Shown here one piece after another: positions 9,156 to 18,365 of a stretch of 64,000 bases of DNA. The notes beneath the pieces are model-generated. The model worked only from the letters and a program-made list of their open reading frames with translations, did not search any database and was not told the DNA's origin. The position numbers and the translations under genes were made by a program. This DNA is from Centipeda felix (GTDB lineage Bacteria > Bacillota > Negativicutes > Selenomonadales > Selenomonadaceae): contig NZ_LT891959.1 of assembly GCF_900186465.1 (NCBI RefSeq), positions 124,001-188,000 on the forward strand. Reading direction: 5' to 3'. Within the stretch, counting starts at the first letter, position 1. Each line of letters opens with the position of its first letter.

Positions 9156-10460
9156 TCACAGCCGCTCGATCTCGGAAAAAAATGTCGGATAGGAAATATT
9201 CACGCTTTCGGGATTCTCAATGAGAACTCCCTCCCCTGCTGCACCAAGCACAGCGAGCGACATCACCATGCGATGATCGTCATAGCTCTTGACCTGCGCC
9301 CGTCGTATCTCGGATTTTCCGTGAATCACGAGGCCGTCCTCGCGCTCCTCGACGCTGCCGGGAGATAACTTCTGCAGCTCCGTCGCGATGGCATGGAGGC
9401 GGTCGGTCTCCTTGACGCGGAGTTCACCCGCTCCTGTAATGATTGTATCGCCCTCGGCAAATAGTGCAGCGACGGCGAGTACAGGAATCTCATCGATCAG
9501 CCGCGGCATAATCTCTGCGCCAAAAGAAACGCCGTGCAGTGGCGCTGCCTCAACAAGGAGATCAGCAACGCGTTCTCCGCCGCTCTCACGCTCATTGTGC
9601 ACGGAGATATGCGCCCCCATATCTCTCAGCACATCCAGTATCCCCGTACGTGTGGGGTTGATTCCGACGTTATTCAGGCGCAGACGACTGCCTGCAATGA
9701 TCGTCCCAGCGACAAGGAAGTACGCCGCCGAACTGATGTCCCCTGGCACCGTGATCTCGCTCGGCGCATGGAAGCTGTCCTCCTCCACGGGAAAGACGGT
9801 AACGCTCGTTCCACTGCGCTCAAGATGGACACCGAACCCCGTGAGCATCTGCTCGGTATGGTCGCGTGAGATGTACGGCTCCGTGACAGTGGTCGGTGCA
9901 TCCGCATAAAGTCCCGCAAGCAGAATGGCGGACTTTACCTGTGCACTCGCAACAGGGCTGTCATAGTGGATGCCGTGCATCTTCTTCTCTGCCGGAACAA
10001 TGGTAAGCGGGAGGTTATTGTTCTCGTTCCGTCCATAAATTCGTGCGCCCATCGTTGAGAGCGGACGGCGTACGCGTCCCATCGGGCGGCGTGTCAACGA
10101 AGCATCGCCGCTGAACACCGAAAGAAAGGACTGCGGGGAAAGGAGGCCCATCATCAGGCGCAGCGTCGTCCCCGAGTTGCCTGCATCGAGCACGGTCAAT
10201 GGCTCAGAGAGGCCATACAGGCCCCTGCCCGTAACAATGAGTTCCTTTTCGTTCAGAAACTCAACATTGACGCCGAGTGCCCGCATCACGCCGACGGTTG
10301 AGAGACAATCTGCCGCATGGAGAAAATTTTTGATGTGCACCGGCGTATTCCCAAGTCCCGCAAATATCACGCTGCGATGCGAGATCGACTTATCTCCTGG
10401 AATATCAATTGTTCCCTGCCATCCGTGTGTTGGAGCAGTGATTGTCTTAATATCAGCCAT
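9156..10460 (-). CDS. aroA: 3-phosphoshikimate 1-carboxyvinyltransferase (EPSP synthase)
   Basis: 434 aa, full length. The N-terminal PEP/shikimate site PGDKSISHR is intact, as are GNSGTTLRL and a RPMGR segment. It transfers the enolpyruvyl group of PEP to shikimate-3-phosphate, the sixth step of the shikimate pathway to chorismate. The motif GNSGTT has the Gly that class I enzymes use for PEP contacts. An AAGGTGG site precedes the ATG. Only 3 nt separate it from the flavoprotein gene upstream and 16 nt from cmk downstream, so it is a middle gene of the operon. Confidence 0.96.
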   Translation of the reverse strand: MADIKTITAPTHGWQGTIDIPGDKSISHRSVIFAGLGNTPVHIKNFLHAADCLSTVGVMRALGVNVEFLNEKELIVTGRGLYGLSEPLTVLDAGNSGTTLRLMMGLLSPQSFLSVFSGDASLTRRPMGRVRRPLSTMGARIYGRNENNNLPLTIVPAEKKMHGIHYDSPVASAQVKSAILLAGLYADAPTTVTEPYISRDHTEQMLTGFGVHLERSGTSVTVFPVEEDSFHAPSEITVPGDISSAAYFLVAGTIIAGSRLRLNNVGINPTRTGILDVLRDMGAHISVHNERESGGERVADLLVEAAPLHGVSFGAEIMPRLIDEIPVLAVAALFAEGDTIITGAGELRVKETDRLHAIATELQKLSPGSVEEREDGLVIHGKSEIRRAQVKSYDDHRMVMSLAVLGAAGEGVLIENPESVNISYPTFFSEIERL

Positions 10461-10463
10461 TAT

Positions 10464-11714
10464 TTAACCACCTTCCATCAATACGCTGTGAGTTCCAGCA
10501 GCGTGTCCCATCGAAAATGCTGCCTGAAGATTATATCCACCCGTATACGCATCCACATCAACCAATTCTCCGGCAAAGTAAAGTCCATGCACCAGCTTTG
10601 ATGCCATGGTGCGCGGGTCGATCTCACGTGTTGCAACGCCCCCTGCGGTCACGATCGCCTCGGAAAGAGGACGCGTCCCCACGACGGTCAGCGGAAGTGC
10701 CTGCAGTGTACGAACGAGACATTCACGCTGCTTCGAAGATATATGGCCAGCGATGCTGTCGGGAGAAAGCTGCGCTGCGCTCAGTACAATGTCAATCAGA
10801 CGCTTTGGCAGGAGATCCATCATCCCATTGTGAAGGTGCTTCTGTTCATATTTTGCAAAATCCCGATCCAGTCGGTCACGTAATTTCTCATGGGTCAGCG
10901 CAGGTTTCAGGTTCAGATGAAGCGACAGTTCCTGTACGCCCTCTGCAAGCAGTTCAGACGCACGGCGGCTCAGCTGGAGGATAATCGGTCCCGTAACACC
11001 AAAATGAGTGAAAAGCATTTCGCCAAAGAAATGCTGCTCCTTTTTGCCGTTATGGCAGAGTGACGCACACACATTGCGCAGGGATAGGCCCTGCACATCC
11101 TTCACCCATGCCTCCCGTGTTACAAGCGGGACAAGTGCGGGAAAGATTGGTGTAACCGTGTGGCCTGCTGCACGTGCGAGCGCATAACCATCTCCTGTGG
11201 ATCCCGTCGCAGGATAGGATGCACCACCCGTGGCAAGAATCACGGCGTCTGCCGCAAGACATGAGCCGTCCAGGAGATAGACGCCGTGCACAGAACCATC
11301 TTCAAGGATGAGTTTGCGCACTGCTGTATTTGTACAAACCTCTGCACCGCAGTCACGCAGATGATGCAGCATCGCATCGACGACATCGACGGCGTGATCA
11401 CTCTGTGGGAAAACGCGATTGCCGCGTTCTGTTTTGAGCGGCACCCCCAGTTTATCAAAGAAGTTGATAACATCGGCATTATCAAAAGCACGAAGGCAGC
11501 TGTTGAGGAATCGTCCATTCCCTACCACATTTTTGATAATCTCCGGGACATCATCTGCGCTTGTCACGTTGCAGCGGCCTTTTCCCGTGATCATCATCTT
11601 GCGGCCGACGCGCGGCATCTTTTCGAGCAGCGTTACGTTCCCGCCGTGTTCCGCTGCCGCTGCCGCCGCCATCATCCCCGCTGGTCCTGCGCCTATGACG
11701 AGAACCTTCCTCAC
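10464..11714 (-). CDS. BaiN/HI0933-family NAD(P)/FAD-dependent oxidoreductase
   Basis: 416 aa, usual length for the HI0933-like (BaiN/RdsA-type) flavoproteins. The dinucleotide-binding motif VIGAGPAGMM starts at residue 6; GRKMMITGKGRCN, a hallmark of this family, follows at about 37-50; a second FAD contact ATGGASYPATGSTGDG and the C-terminal TAGGVATREID and FAGELVDVD motifs are present. Physiological substrates of the housekeeping members are not settled. A GTG start at 11714 with GGGAGG eight bases before it begins exactly at the Rossmann strand. The 5' 164 nt are also read as the tail of the pseudouridine synthase in another frame, which is unusually long for an operon overlap. Confidence 0.92.
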   Translation of the reverse strand: MRKVLVIGAGPAGMMAAAAAAEHGGNVTLLEKMPRVGRKMMITGKGRCNVTSADDVPEIIKNVVGNGRFLNSCLRAFDNADVINFFDKLGVPLKTERGNRVFPQSDHAVDVVDAMLHHLRDCGAEVCTNTAVRKLILEDGSVHGVYLLDGSCLAADAVILATGGASYPATGSTGDGYALARAAGHTVTPIFPALVPLVTREAWVKDVQGLSLRNVCASLCHNGKKEQHFFGEMLFTHFGVTGPIILQLSRRASELLAEGVQELSLHLNLKPALTHEKLRDRLDRDFAKYEQKHLHNGMMDLLPKRLIDIVLSAAQLSPDSIAGHISSKQRECLVRTLQALPLTVVGTRPLSEAIVTAGGVATREIDPRTMASKLVHGLYFAGELVDVDAYTGGYNLQAAFSMGHAAGTHSVLMEGG

Positions 11715-12441
11715 TATGTATCCCTCCCGCTATTTTTTGCAGTTCATGTATCTCATCCAAAGTCAGATGACGAAATGCTCCGCAGGGCAGCCCATCCAGC
11801 GTCAACATAGCAAAGCGGACGCGGCGGAGTCTTTGCACACGGCAGCCGACGGCGGCAAACATACGCCGCACCTGTCGGTTCCGTCCCTCATGAATAATCG
11901 TCTCGACGAGCGTGCGTCCTCCCTCCCGGTGCATAATGCTCAGCTGCGCTGGAGCTGTTTTCCCATCATCCAGAAGAATTCCCTGTCGAAGCTTTGAGAG
12001 CTTGTCCTCAGTGACGGTTCCTGTTACCTCTGCATGGTATACCTTGTCGATCTCAAAGCGCGGATGAAGGAGCCCCTGTGTCATAGCACCATCGTTTGTA
12101 ATAATCAGAAGTCCCTCGGTATCCGCATCGAGTCGCCCGACAGGATAGAGACGTACAGGAAAATGCGGCAGGAGATCCAGTACTGTTCTGCGTCCCCGAT
12201 CATCGTGCGCCGTCGAGAGACAGCCTCGTGGTTTATGGAGAAGAATATACAGCTTCTCCTCACTCCCCTGAACAGGTGTACCATCGACGGCGATTTTATG
12301 GAGCGATGGATCGTACTTGCTGCCAAGCATCGTGACGGGCACACCATCCACCGTAACGCGGCCGTCTCGTATCAACGCCTCTGCCGCCCGTCGGGAAGCT
12401 ATCCCGGCATGGCTGAGAATTTTTTGCAATCGTTCTTCCAT
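11551..12441 (-). CDS. rluB: RluB/RsuA-family pseudouridine synthase with overprinted C-terminal tail
   Basis: 296 aa. An S4 RNA-binding domain occupies residues 2-60 (RLQKILSHAGIASRRAAE), followed by the catalytic domain with GRLDADTEG, whose Asp105 is the catalytic nucleophile. It isomerises uridine in 23S rRNA. The recognisable enzyme ends near residue 235 (LTLDEIHELQ). Residues from about 243 to 296 are low complexity (Arg, Asp, Gly, Ser, His) and are translated from the opposite reading of the BaiN-like gene start. I read this tail as the result of a lost stop codon rather than a real domain. It starts 7 nt after dnaE ends, so both are in one operon. Confidence 0.9.
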   Translation of the reverse strand: MEERLQKILSHAGIASRRAAEALIRDGRVTVDGVPVTMLGSKYDPSLHKIAVDGTPVQGSEEKLYILLHKPRGCLSTAHDDRGRRTVLDLLPHFPVRLYPVGRLDADTEGLLIITNDGAMTQGLLHPRFEIDKVYHAEVTGTVTEDKLSKLRQGILLDDGKTAPAQLSIMHREGGRTLVETIIHEGRNRQVRRMFAAVGCRVQRLRRVRFAMLTLDGLPCGAFRHLTLDEIHELQKIAGGIHSEEGSRHRRRTSGDDGGGSGSGTRRERNAARKDAARRPQDDDHGKRPLQRDKRR

Positions 12442-12448
12442 ACTGTCT

Positions 12449-15400
12449 CTACCGCACTCTCACGGCCTGTGCCCCCATCAATGTAATGAGTTCCTCACGG
12501 ATTTCGTGCGACCCGTCGATCCAATACGAGGACGCCAGCTGACGCCAGCTTCCATCACTCTTTACATAGACGGGATGCGTGCCTGCATACTTCGTAAACA
12601 ATTCTTTCATCCTCGTCCATAGGACATGCCGGTCCGCATCGGGCGGCGGAACAAGATAGAACGATGTGCTGTATTCGTGCATCGGCCAGATCTCATCCGC
12701 CAGCACTTTCGGTTCTTCTCCCGACATGTCGACATGCCCCTGCACCACAAGCACACAATCTGGTTCAAGATCGGACACGTGAGCGTAGAACACTCGCGGA
12801 AATACTGTGAGCTCGATGTGTCCGCTGTAATCCTCCATCTCAGCAAAAAGCATCGTGTCGCCTTTTTTTGTCGTGTAGCGTTTCGTATTGGTCAATATGC
12901 CTCCGATTCGAACAAGTTGACGATCTTTACACAGTCCCGTTAAAATATCTGAAATTGGCAGGAGACAGGAAAGGGTATCACGGTAGTCATCGAGCGGATG
13001 TCCGGTGATGTAGAATCCCGTAGCCTCTTTCTCCCACATCAGACGTTCGCGAGGCGTACTTGGAGGAACTTCTACAGCATTCTGAACTTGATGGATGGAT
13101 TCCATCGTATCCTGTCCAAACAGCCCCATCTGTCCGCTGATACGATCCCGCTGGGTTCGCGCAGCATCCTGCATCGCAGAGTCCAGAGAAGAGAGCAATT
13201 GATTCCGTTCGGTGCCAAGGCTGTCAAAGGCACCGCATTTAATCAGGCTCTCTATCGCACGCTTATTCAAAATGCGCACATCAATGCGTGCACAAAAATC
13301 TATCAACGAACGAAAACTCCCATTTGCTGAGCGTACCTGTTCCATACTTTCGATCGCTGTCTCTCCAACGTTGCGCACTGCCGCGAGTCCGAATCGTATG
13401 GCACCGCTTTCAATACTGAATCCCGCTGTGCTTGCATTGATGTCCGGCGGCAGAATTTTGATGTTCATCTGATGGCATAGCTGAATATAGACGGGAATTT
13501 TATCCGTTTTATCCATGATACTCGTTAATACCCCTGCCATGAACTCCACAGGATAGTGTGCCTTGAGATACGCCGTCTGCCATGCCAAGAGACCATACGC
13601 GGCACTGTGGGATTTGTTAAATCCATAATCAGCAAAATGTGTCAGGAGATCGAAGATACGATTGGCAAGTGCCGCCTCTATTCCATTTTTTTCGCATCCC
13701 TGGAGGAAAATCTCTTTCTGCGCCATCAAAAGCTCATGTTTCTTTTTCCCCATGGCACGTCGTAGGAGATCCGCCTGTCCAAGGGTAAAGCCCGCCAGAA
13801 CCTGGACGATCTGCATGACCTGCTCCTGGTAGAGGACGACGCCAAATGTCTCCTTGAGAATCGGCTCAAGAAGCGGATGCAGATAAACGACCTCTTTTTT
13901 TCCATGCAGGCCATCGATAAAATCGGTCACCATACCGCTCCCCAGAGGCCCTGGACGATAGAGGGCAACTGTCGGAATGAGGTCGACAAACCCTTTGGGC
14001 TGAAGATCCTTGACGAGATTCGTCATGCCTGTCGATTCCATCTGAAAGACAGCACCTGTATCTCCAGCGCATAGCATTCGTGATGTCTTCTCATCAACGA
14101 GAGGGATCTTGTCCACATCCAGCTCAATACCGTGCGACTGTCGTATATTCTTCACGGCATCGTCGATGATGGTGAGTGTGCGCAGTCCCAGAAAATCCAT
14201 TTTGAGAAGGCCTAGTGCCTCCACGTCATCCTTGTCATATTCTGTGACCAGCGTACCGTCAGAGACCCACACGGGCACTTGTCTCGTCAACGGCGACTTT
14301 GCAATCACAACGCCGGCAGCGTGAATCGAGGTGTTGCGCGGCAACCCCTCTATCTTACGTGCGAGATCAATGACGCGATGCGTCTTCTCATCCTCCTCAT
14401 ACCGCTTGCGAAAGTCGGCGGACTCCTCAAGCGCGCGGTCTAGCGTGATATTCAGCTCGGCGGGGACGAGTTTTGTAATGGTTGACACTTCGCCAAATGG
14501 CATTTCCAGCACACGAGCGACATCGCGAATTGCACCTTTTGCCCCCATCGTGCCAAAGGTAGCAATCTGGGCGACATGATCCTCCCCATAGCGTTCTTTG
14601 ACATACGAAATAACGCGACCACGATTGATATCGTCGAAGTCGATATCAATATCTGGCATCGACACGCGTTCTGGGTTGAGAAAACGCTCAAAAAGAAGTG
14701 CATACTGTAAGGGATCAATATTCGTAATGCCAAGTAAGTAGGCAACGATACTTCCTGCCGCAGAGCCACGTCCCGGCCCGACCGCGACGCCATGCCCGCG
14801 CGCATAGTTAATAAAGTCCCACACAATGAGAAAGTAACTGGCGTATCCCATCTTATGAATGACACCGAGTTCGTAGTCCAGACGTTGACGCACTTCGTCC
14901 CTTGCCGTAGGATATCGTGCAGGAAGACGCTCTATACAAAGTGCACGGAGATAGGCATCATCTGTTGTATATCCATCGGGGAGCGGATAGTACGGCAGCT
15001 GCAGTTCCCCGAAGGTAAAGTCCACCTGACAGCGCGCTGCGATTTTTGCCGTATTCTCTATCGCACCTGGATAGTCGGTGAAGAGATCGGACATCTCTTC
15101 CTCGGATTTCAGATAATAGTCAGGGCCCGAAAAACGCATTCGATCGGGATCGTTGAGTGTGCGCCCCGTCTGCACGCAAAGAAGAATATCATGAAACTCG
15201 CTGTCTTCTGCATGGACATAGTGCACATCATTGGTGGCAGTTAGCCCGATATCATATTTTTTTGCAAGATCCCGGAGTGCACGATTGACGGTCATTTCCT
15301 CCGGGAGGCCATGATTTTGAACCTCCAAGAAAAAATTATCCTTGCCAAAGATATCCCGATACTCGCGTACAAGCTGATCAGCAAGTTCCATATCTCCACG

Positions 15401-15841
15401 CAGGATGGCCTGTGGTATCTCGCCTGCCACACAGGCGGACAGGGCGATCAGCCCGTCATGAAAGCGATGGAGTAGCTCCTTGTCAATACGGGGCTTATAA
15501 TAATATCCCTCGATGTTGGCGAGGGATATTAGCTGAACCAGATTACGGTAACCGCACTCATTTTCGGCAAGCAGAATCAAATGATAATATCGTGTCCCAT
15601 TCACCTCTGCACGTTCCTGCCGCTGACGTGGAGCGAGATAGACCTCACATCCAATGATCGGATGAAGCCCTTGAGCCTTTGCCTCTTTATAGAAGGCGAC
15701 TGCACCGTACATAACACCGTGATCGGTCATGGCGACTGCATCCATGCCGAGCTCTTTGGTTCGTCGCACAAGATCTTTGATGCGGCTCGCACCATCCAGC
15801 AGACTATACTCTGTATGTACGTGCAGATGCGCAAAGGCCAT
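12449..15841 (-). CDS. dnaE: DNA polymerase III subunit alpha (DnaE)
   Basis: 1130 aa. The N-terminal PHP domain begins at residue 2 (FAHLHVHTEYS), the catalytic core carries VSMPDIDIDFDD with the metal-binding Asp residues, and a C-terminal OB fold is present (ILTNTKRYTTKKGD). This is the DnaE1 type, the replicative polymerase in bacteria with DnaE-only or mixed PolC/DnaE systems; PolC is not in this window. I placed the start at the ATG at 15841 because AAGGAGGG precedes it and homologues begin with FxHLHVHTEYS; an upstream in-frame ATG would add 38 unrelated residues. It is 16 nt downstream of the GT41 gene. Confidence 0.97.
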   Translation of the reverse strand: MAFAHLHVHTEYSLLDGASRIKDLVRRTKELGMDAVAMTDHGVMYGAVAFYKEAKAQGLHPIIGCEVYLAPRQRQERAEVNGTRYYHLILLAENECGYRNLVQLISLANIEGYYYKPRIDKELLHRFHDGLIALSACVAGEIPQAILRGDMELADQLVREYRDIFGKDNFFLEVQNHGLPEEMTVNRALRDLAKKYDIGLTATNDVHYVHAEDSEFHDILLCVQTGRTLNDPDRMRFSGPDYYLKSEEEMSDLFTDYPGAIENTAKIAARCQVDFTFGELQLPYYPLPDGYTTDDAYLRALCIERLPARYPTARDEVRQRLDYELGVIHKMGYASYFLIVWDFINYARGHGVAVGPGRGSAAGSIVAYLLGITNIDPLQYALLFERFLNPERVSMPDIDIDFDDINRGRVISYVKERYGEDHVAQIATFGTMGAKGAIRDVARVLEMPFGEVSTITKLVPAELNITLDRALEESADFRKRYEEDEKTHRVIDLARKIEGLPRNTSIHAAGVVIAKSPLTRQVPVWVSDGTLVTEYDKDDVEALGLLKMDFLGLRTLTIIDDAVKNIRQSHGIELDVDKIPLVDEKTSRMLCAGDTGAVFQMESTGMTNLVKDLQPKGFVDLIPTVALYRPGPLGSGMVTDFIDGLHGKKEVVYLHPLLEPILKETFGVVLYQEQVMQIVQVLAGFTLGQADLLRRAMGKKKHELLMAQKEIFLQGCEKNGIEAALANRIFDLLTHFADYGFNKSHSAAYGLLAWQTAYLKAHYPVEFMAGVLTSIMDKTDKIPVYIQLCHQMNIKILPPDINASTAGFSIESGAIRFGLAAVRNVGETAIESMEQVRSANGSFRSLIDFCARIDVRILNKRAIESLIKCGAFDSLGTERNQLLSSLDSAMQDAARTQRDRISGQMGLFGQDTMESIHQVQNAVEVPPSTPRERLMWEKEATGFYITGHPLDDYRDTLSCLLPISDILTGLCKDRQLVRIGGILTNTKRYTTKKGDTMLFAEMEDYSGHIELTVFPRVFYAHVSDLEPDCVLVVQGHVDMSGEEPKVLADEIWPMHEYSTSFYLVPPPDADRHVLWTRMKELFTKYAGTHPVYVKSDGSWRQLASSYWIDGSHEIREELITLMGAQAVRVR

Positions 15842-15857
15842 TGATGTCTTTCCCTCC

Positions 15858-17636
15858 TTAGGTCTGTTCACCGCCATTACGGATACGGGCATGCAGGAAT
15901 GTATCCCATATCTCTCGATAGGCCGTTTCCAACCCATGCATATATTCCTGCGCATTCATGAGTGGAGCTTGCTTCATATTCGCACGCAGCCCTGCATGGT
16001 AGCCCGCGATCAGCTTAGGTGACTCTGCGAGCTGAACGGCACGACGAACATAGTTGATGTCGTTCTCTGCAATCAACTCACGTACGCCCGCATTGGTCAG
16101 AATGGACGCACCAAAGCGGGCACCATGCGTACGTCCACGCATGGAAATCACAGGGACGCCCATATAAAGCGCCTCACACGTCGTCAAGCCACCATTATAG
16201 GGGGCTGTGTCCAGTGCGATATCGATATCGCGGTACTGCTCCAAATAATCGGGACTGAACGGGCGAAACTCGATCCGGTCAAGATCGAAGTTTAGCAAAG
16301 CAAGTCGTTTTTTTGCAAACTGGAGCCCCGCGTCAATGCTCGCAATCTTCCCCTTGATGATGAGTCGTGAATTATTGACGGTCTCCAAGATGCCGCGCCA
16401 TAAGAGCAGCATCTCATCCGTCACTTTGGCAAAATTATTAAAACTGCCAAATGTAACATATCCATTTTTTCGTACCGGAGCCTCATATTCCGCCTCAGGC
16501 ATCGCACGAATTACATCCGGCATATAGCAGAGATGGGAATGCGGCAGGCGGAGAATCTTCTCTGTAAAGCCCTTCTCTGCAAGCGTATCTCCCTTTGGAA
16601 TGCATACCTCGTCGGAGAGAAAATAGTCTACCGTATGAAGCCCTGTCGTATTGGTGTAACCAATTCCTGACACCTGCACCGGTGCCGGGCGATACGCCAT
16701 AATCGGAAGTGCATTGTCCTGTGAGTGTCCCGACAGATCGACCAGAATATCAATTTTATCCTCTGCAATGAGCCGTGCTGCTGTCCGTGGCGGGCGCCCG
16801 CGCAAGTCGCGCCACGTCACACGACGCGTGCGGAATCGCTCGGTCACTGCATCACTCCTGCCAAGCGCATAGCAGAATACCATGAAATGTTCGCCGTCAA
16901 AATGACGGAGCAATGGAGGGATAAAATAGGAAACAGCATGCTCCCGAAAGTCTGGAGATATATAGCCGATGCGCAGCTTTCGCTGAGATGAGCGCGCAAT
17001 ATGTGCATGTGTATATGGTGTCACATGGAGCAGCTCTTCATAGTGCTCTGCCTTCTGTCGCCCCTCTTGCGCTCCGAGTTGACGATAGTTTCGCATGAAA
17101 AGATACTTGCTGTAAAGCTCAGCTGCAACGGAATCATCATCAGCGAGACGGCTCGACATGAGTAATTCATGCGCCGCTCCTTTTGCTTCGCCGACGAGAT
17201 AGAGGGCATCGGCAAGCCAGCCGCGCGCACGTCTTAGGATCCGATGGTAGATTGTGTATGAGAGATCCTCTGCACCGAGCAGTTTCTCCTTATAGGACAA
17301 TTCTTCAATGAGATCCGCCAAAAGAGCAATCTCATCATCCAGTCGAAAATCGAGTGCGGCAAGCCCTGCTTTCACTATACGGGCACGAGGATGACGCGGC
17401 TGAACACGAAGAACCTGATCAGCAAGTGTCTCTGCCTCGTCTGTACGGCCGCTGTAGAGTGCCACCTCGGCATTTACAGCGACAGCATCGACATCGCCGG
17501 CTTTCAGACGCTCGACCTCCTGCGCGCATGCACGCATCCCCTTTAGATCTCCATCGGAGGAAAATTTTGTTGCAAGGCGCAGCCAGTTCAGCTTCTCCTC
17601 GGCAGCATGTTCCTCCAGCGGCACCTGTTCCTGCAT
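15858..17636 (-). CDS. TPR protein with O-GlcNAc transferase (SPINDLY/GT41) domain
   Basis: 592 aa. About 230 N-terminal residues form TPR-like helical repeats (for example VNAEVALYSGRTDEAETLADQVLRV split over one repeat). From about residue 230 the GT41 catalytic part starts with LRIGYISPDFREHAVSYF, then ILVDLSGHSQDN, PVQVSGIGYTNTTGL and a UDP-binding NNFAKV and YNGGLTTCEAL region. Bacterial members attach sugars to Ser/Thr of proteins, often flagellin or other surface proteins in Selenomonas. Two ATGs are close together; the one at 17636 has AAGGGGG at correct spacing. It lies in a cluster with a GT2-like transferase and a methyltransferase-like protein, suggesting a protein-glycosylation set. 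The acceptor is not in the window. Confidence 0.9.
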   Translation of the reverse strand: MQEQVPLEEHAAEEKLNWLRLATKFSSDGDLKGMRACAQEVERLKAGDVDAVAVNAEVALYSGRTDEAETLADQVLRVQPRHPRARIVKAGLAALDFRLDDEIALLADLIEELSYKEKLLGAEDLSYTIYHRILRRARGWLADALYLVGEAKGAAHELLMSSRLADDDSVAAELYSKYLFMRNYRQLGAQEGRQKAEHYEELLHVTPYTHAHIARSSQRKLRIGYISPDFREHAVSYFIPPLLRHFDGEHFMVFCYALGRSDAVTERFRTRRVTWRDLRGRPPRTAARLIAEDKIDILVDLSGHSQDNALPIMAYRPAPVQVSGIGYTNTTGLHTVDYFLSDEVCIPKGDTLAEKGFTEKILRLPHSHLCYMPDVIRAMPEAEYEAPVRKNGYVTFGSFNNFAKVTDEMLLLWRGILETVNNSRLIIKGKIASIDAGLQFAKKRLALLNFDLDRIEFRPFSPDYLEQYRDIDIALDTAPYNGGLTTCEALYMGVPVISMRGRTHGARFGASILTNAGVRELIAENDINYVRRAVQLAESPKLIAGYHAGLRANMKQAPLMNAQEYMHGLETAYREIWDTFLHARIRNGGEQT

Positions 17637-17660
17637 CTTCATCCCCCTTTCCCCTTTGAC

Positions 17661-18365
17661 TCAGATCTCTGGCTGCAGTTCTTTCCCGTACTCCTGTAAA
17701 AAGATTTTCTGATCGTGCTTATACTCTGGTGCAAGCGGCTTTTCCTGCGGACAGTGAATGCACCAAAAATCTTCCTCCTGATTTGGGACAACACATCTGA
17801 ACTCGTGACGCCGCATCTCCATACACATCGATGTATCATAGAAATGCCAACCCCTGAAGAGATCCTCCCGCCAGCGAACGCCATACTGTATCGCCAGAAA
17901 GAGGCCGTCTGCCGCCTCAACGTCAATGTGTGGTCCATTGGGCTCCATACAATGTGAGTCAATAACACTCTCTGTTTCACAGTGATGAAGAACACGCCCA
18001 TAGGTGCGAAGTCCGTCCCACCAAACACCCGACTGCGGCAGGCTTCGGCATCCGATCACACCGACAAGGCCGATGGTCTCATCACGAAAAATAGAGAGCA
18101 GGTCGGCAATCACATTCTTATTGACCACAAGGACATCCTGGTGCAGATACACCATATAGCGCGCATTGGTTGCACGCGCCCCCTCGTTGTACCCTGAACA
18201 CATGGATTGCGCACCGCGCACGGGGATATACTCGACAGTTATCCCTACGGGAACGGAGAGTGCCTTGAGATAGAGAAGGCATTCTCGGTACATATCTTCA
18301 TCATTGACACAGGTGATAAAGGCTATTTTATGTTCATCCACGCACACGATCGGCTTACTCTTCAT
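17661..18365 (-). CDS. Glycosyltransferase-like protein (GT-A fold, PF13712 type)
   Basis: 234 aa. The sequence KIAFITCVNDEDMYRECLLYL at the start is close to the conserved opening of the small glycosyltransferase family often annotated Glyco_tranf_2_5. It has an acidic metal-site-like motif YLHQDVLV near residue 97 in place of a classical DxD, and a later ADGLFLAI plus RGWHFYD and a basic C-terminal part. The likely role is transfer of an activated sugar in the cytosol. It overlaps the methyltransferase-like gene upstream by 11 nt and precedes the GT41 gene by 24 nt. Sugar and acceptor cannot be read from the sequence. Confidence 0.8.
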   Translation of the reverse strand: MKSKPIVCVDEHKIAFITCVNDEDMYRECLLYLKALSVPVGITVEYIPVRGAQSMCSGYNEGARATNARYMVYLHQDVLVVNKNVIADLLSIFRDETIGLVGVIGCRSLPQSGVWWDGLRTYGRVLHHCETESVIDSHCMEPNGPHIDVEAADGLFLAIQYGVRWREDLFRGWHFYDTSMCMEMRRHEFRCVVPNQEEDFWCIHCPQEKPLAPEYKHDQKIFLQEYGKELQPEI

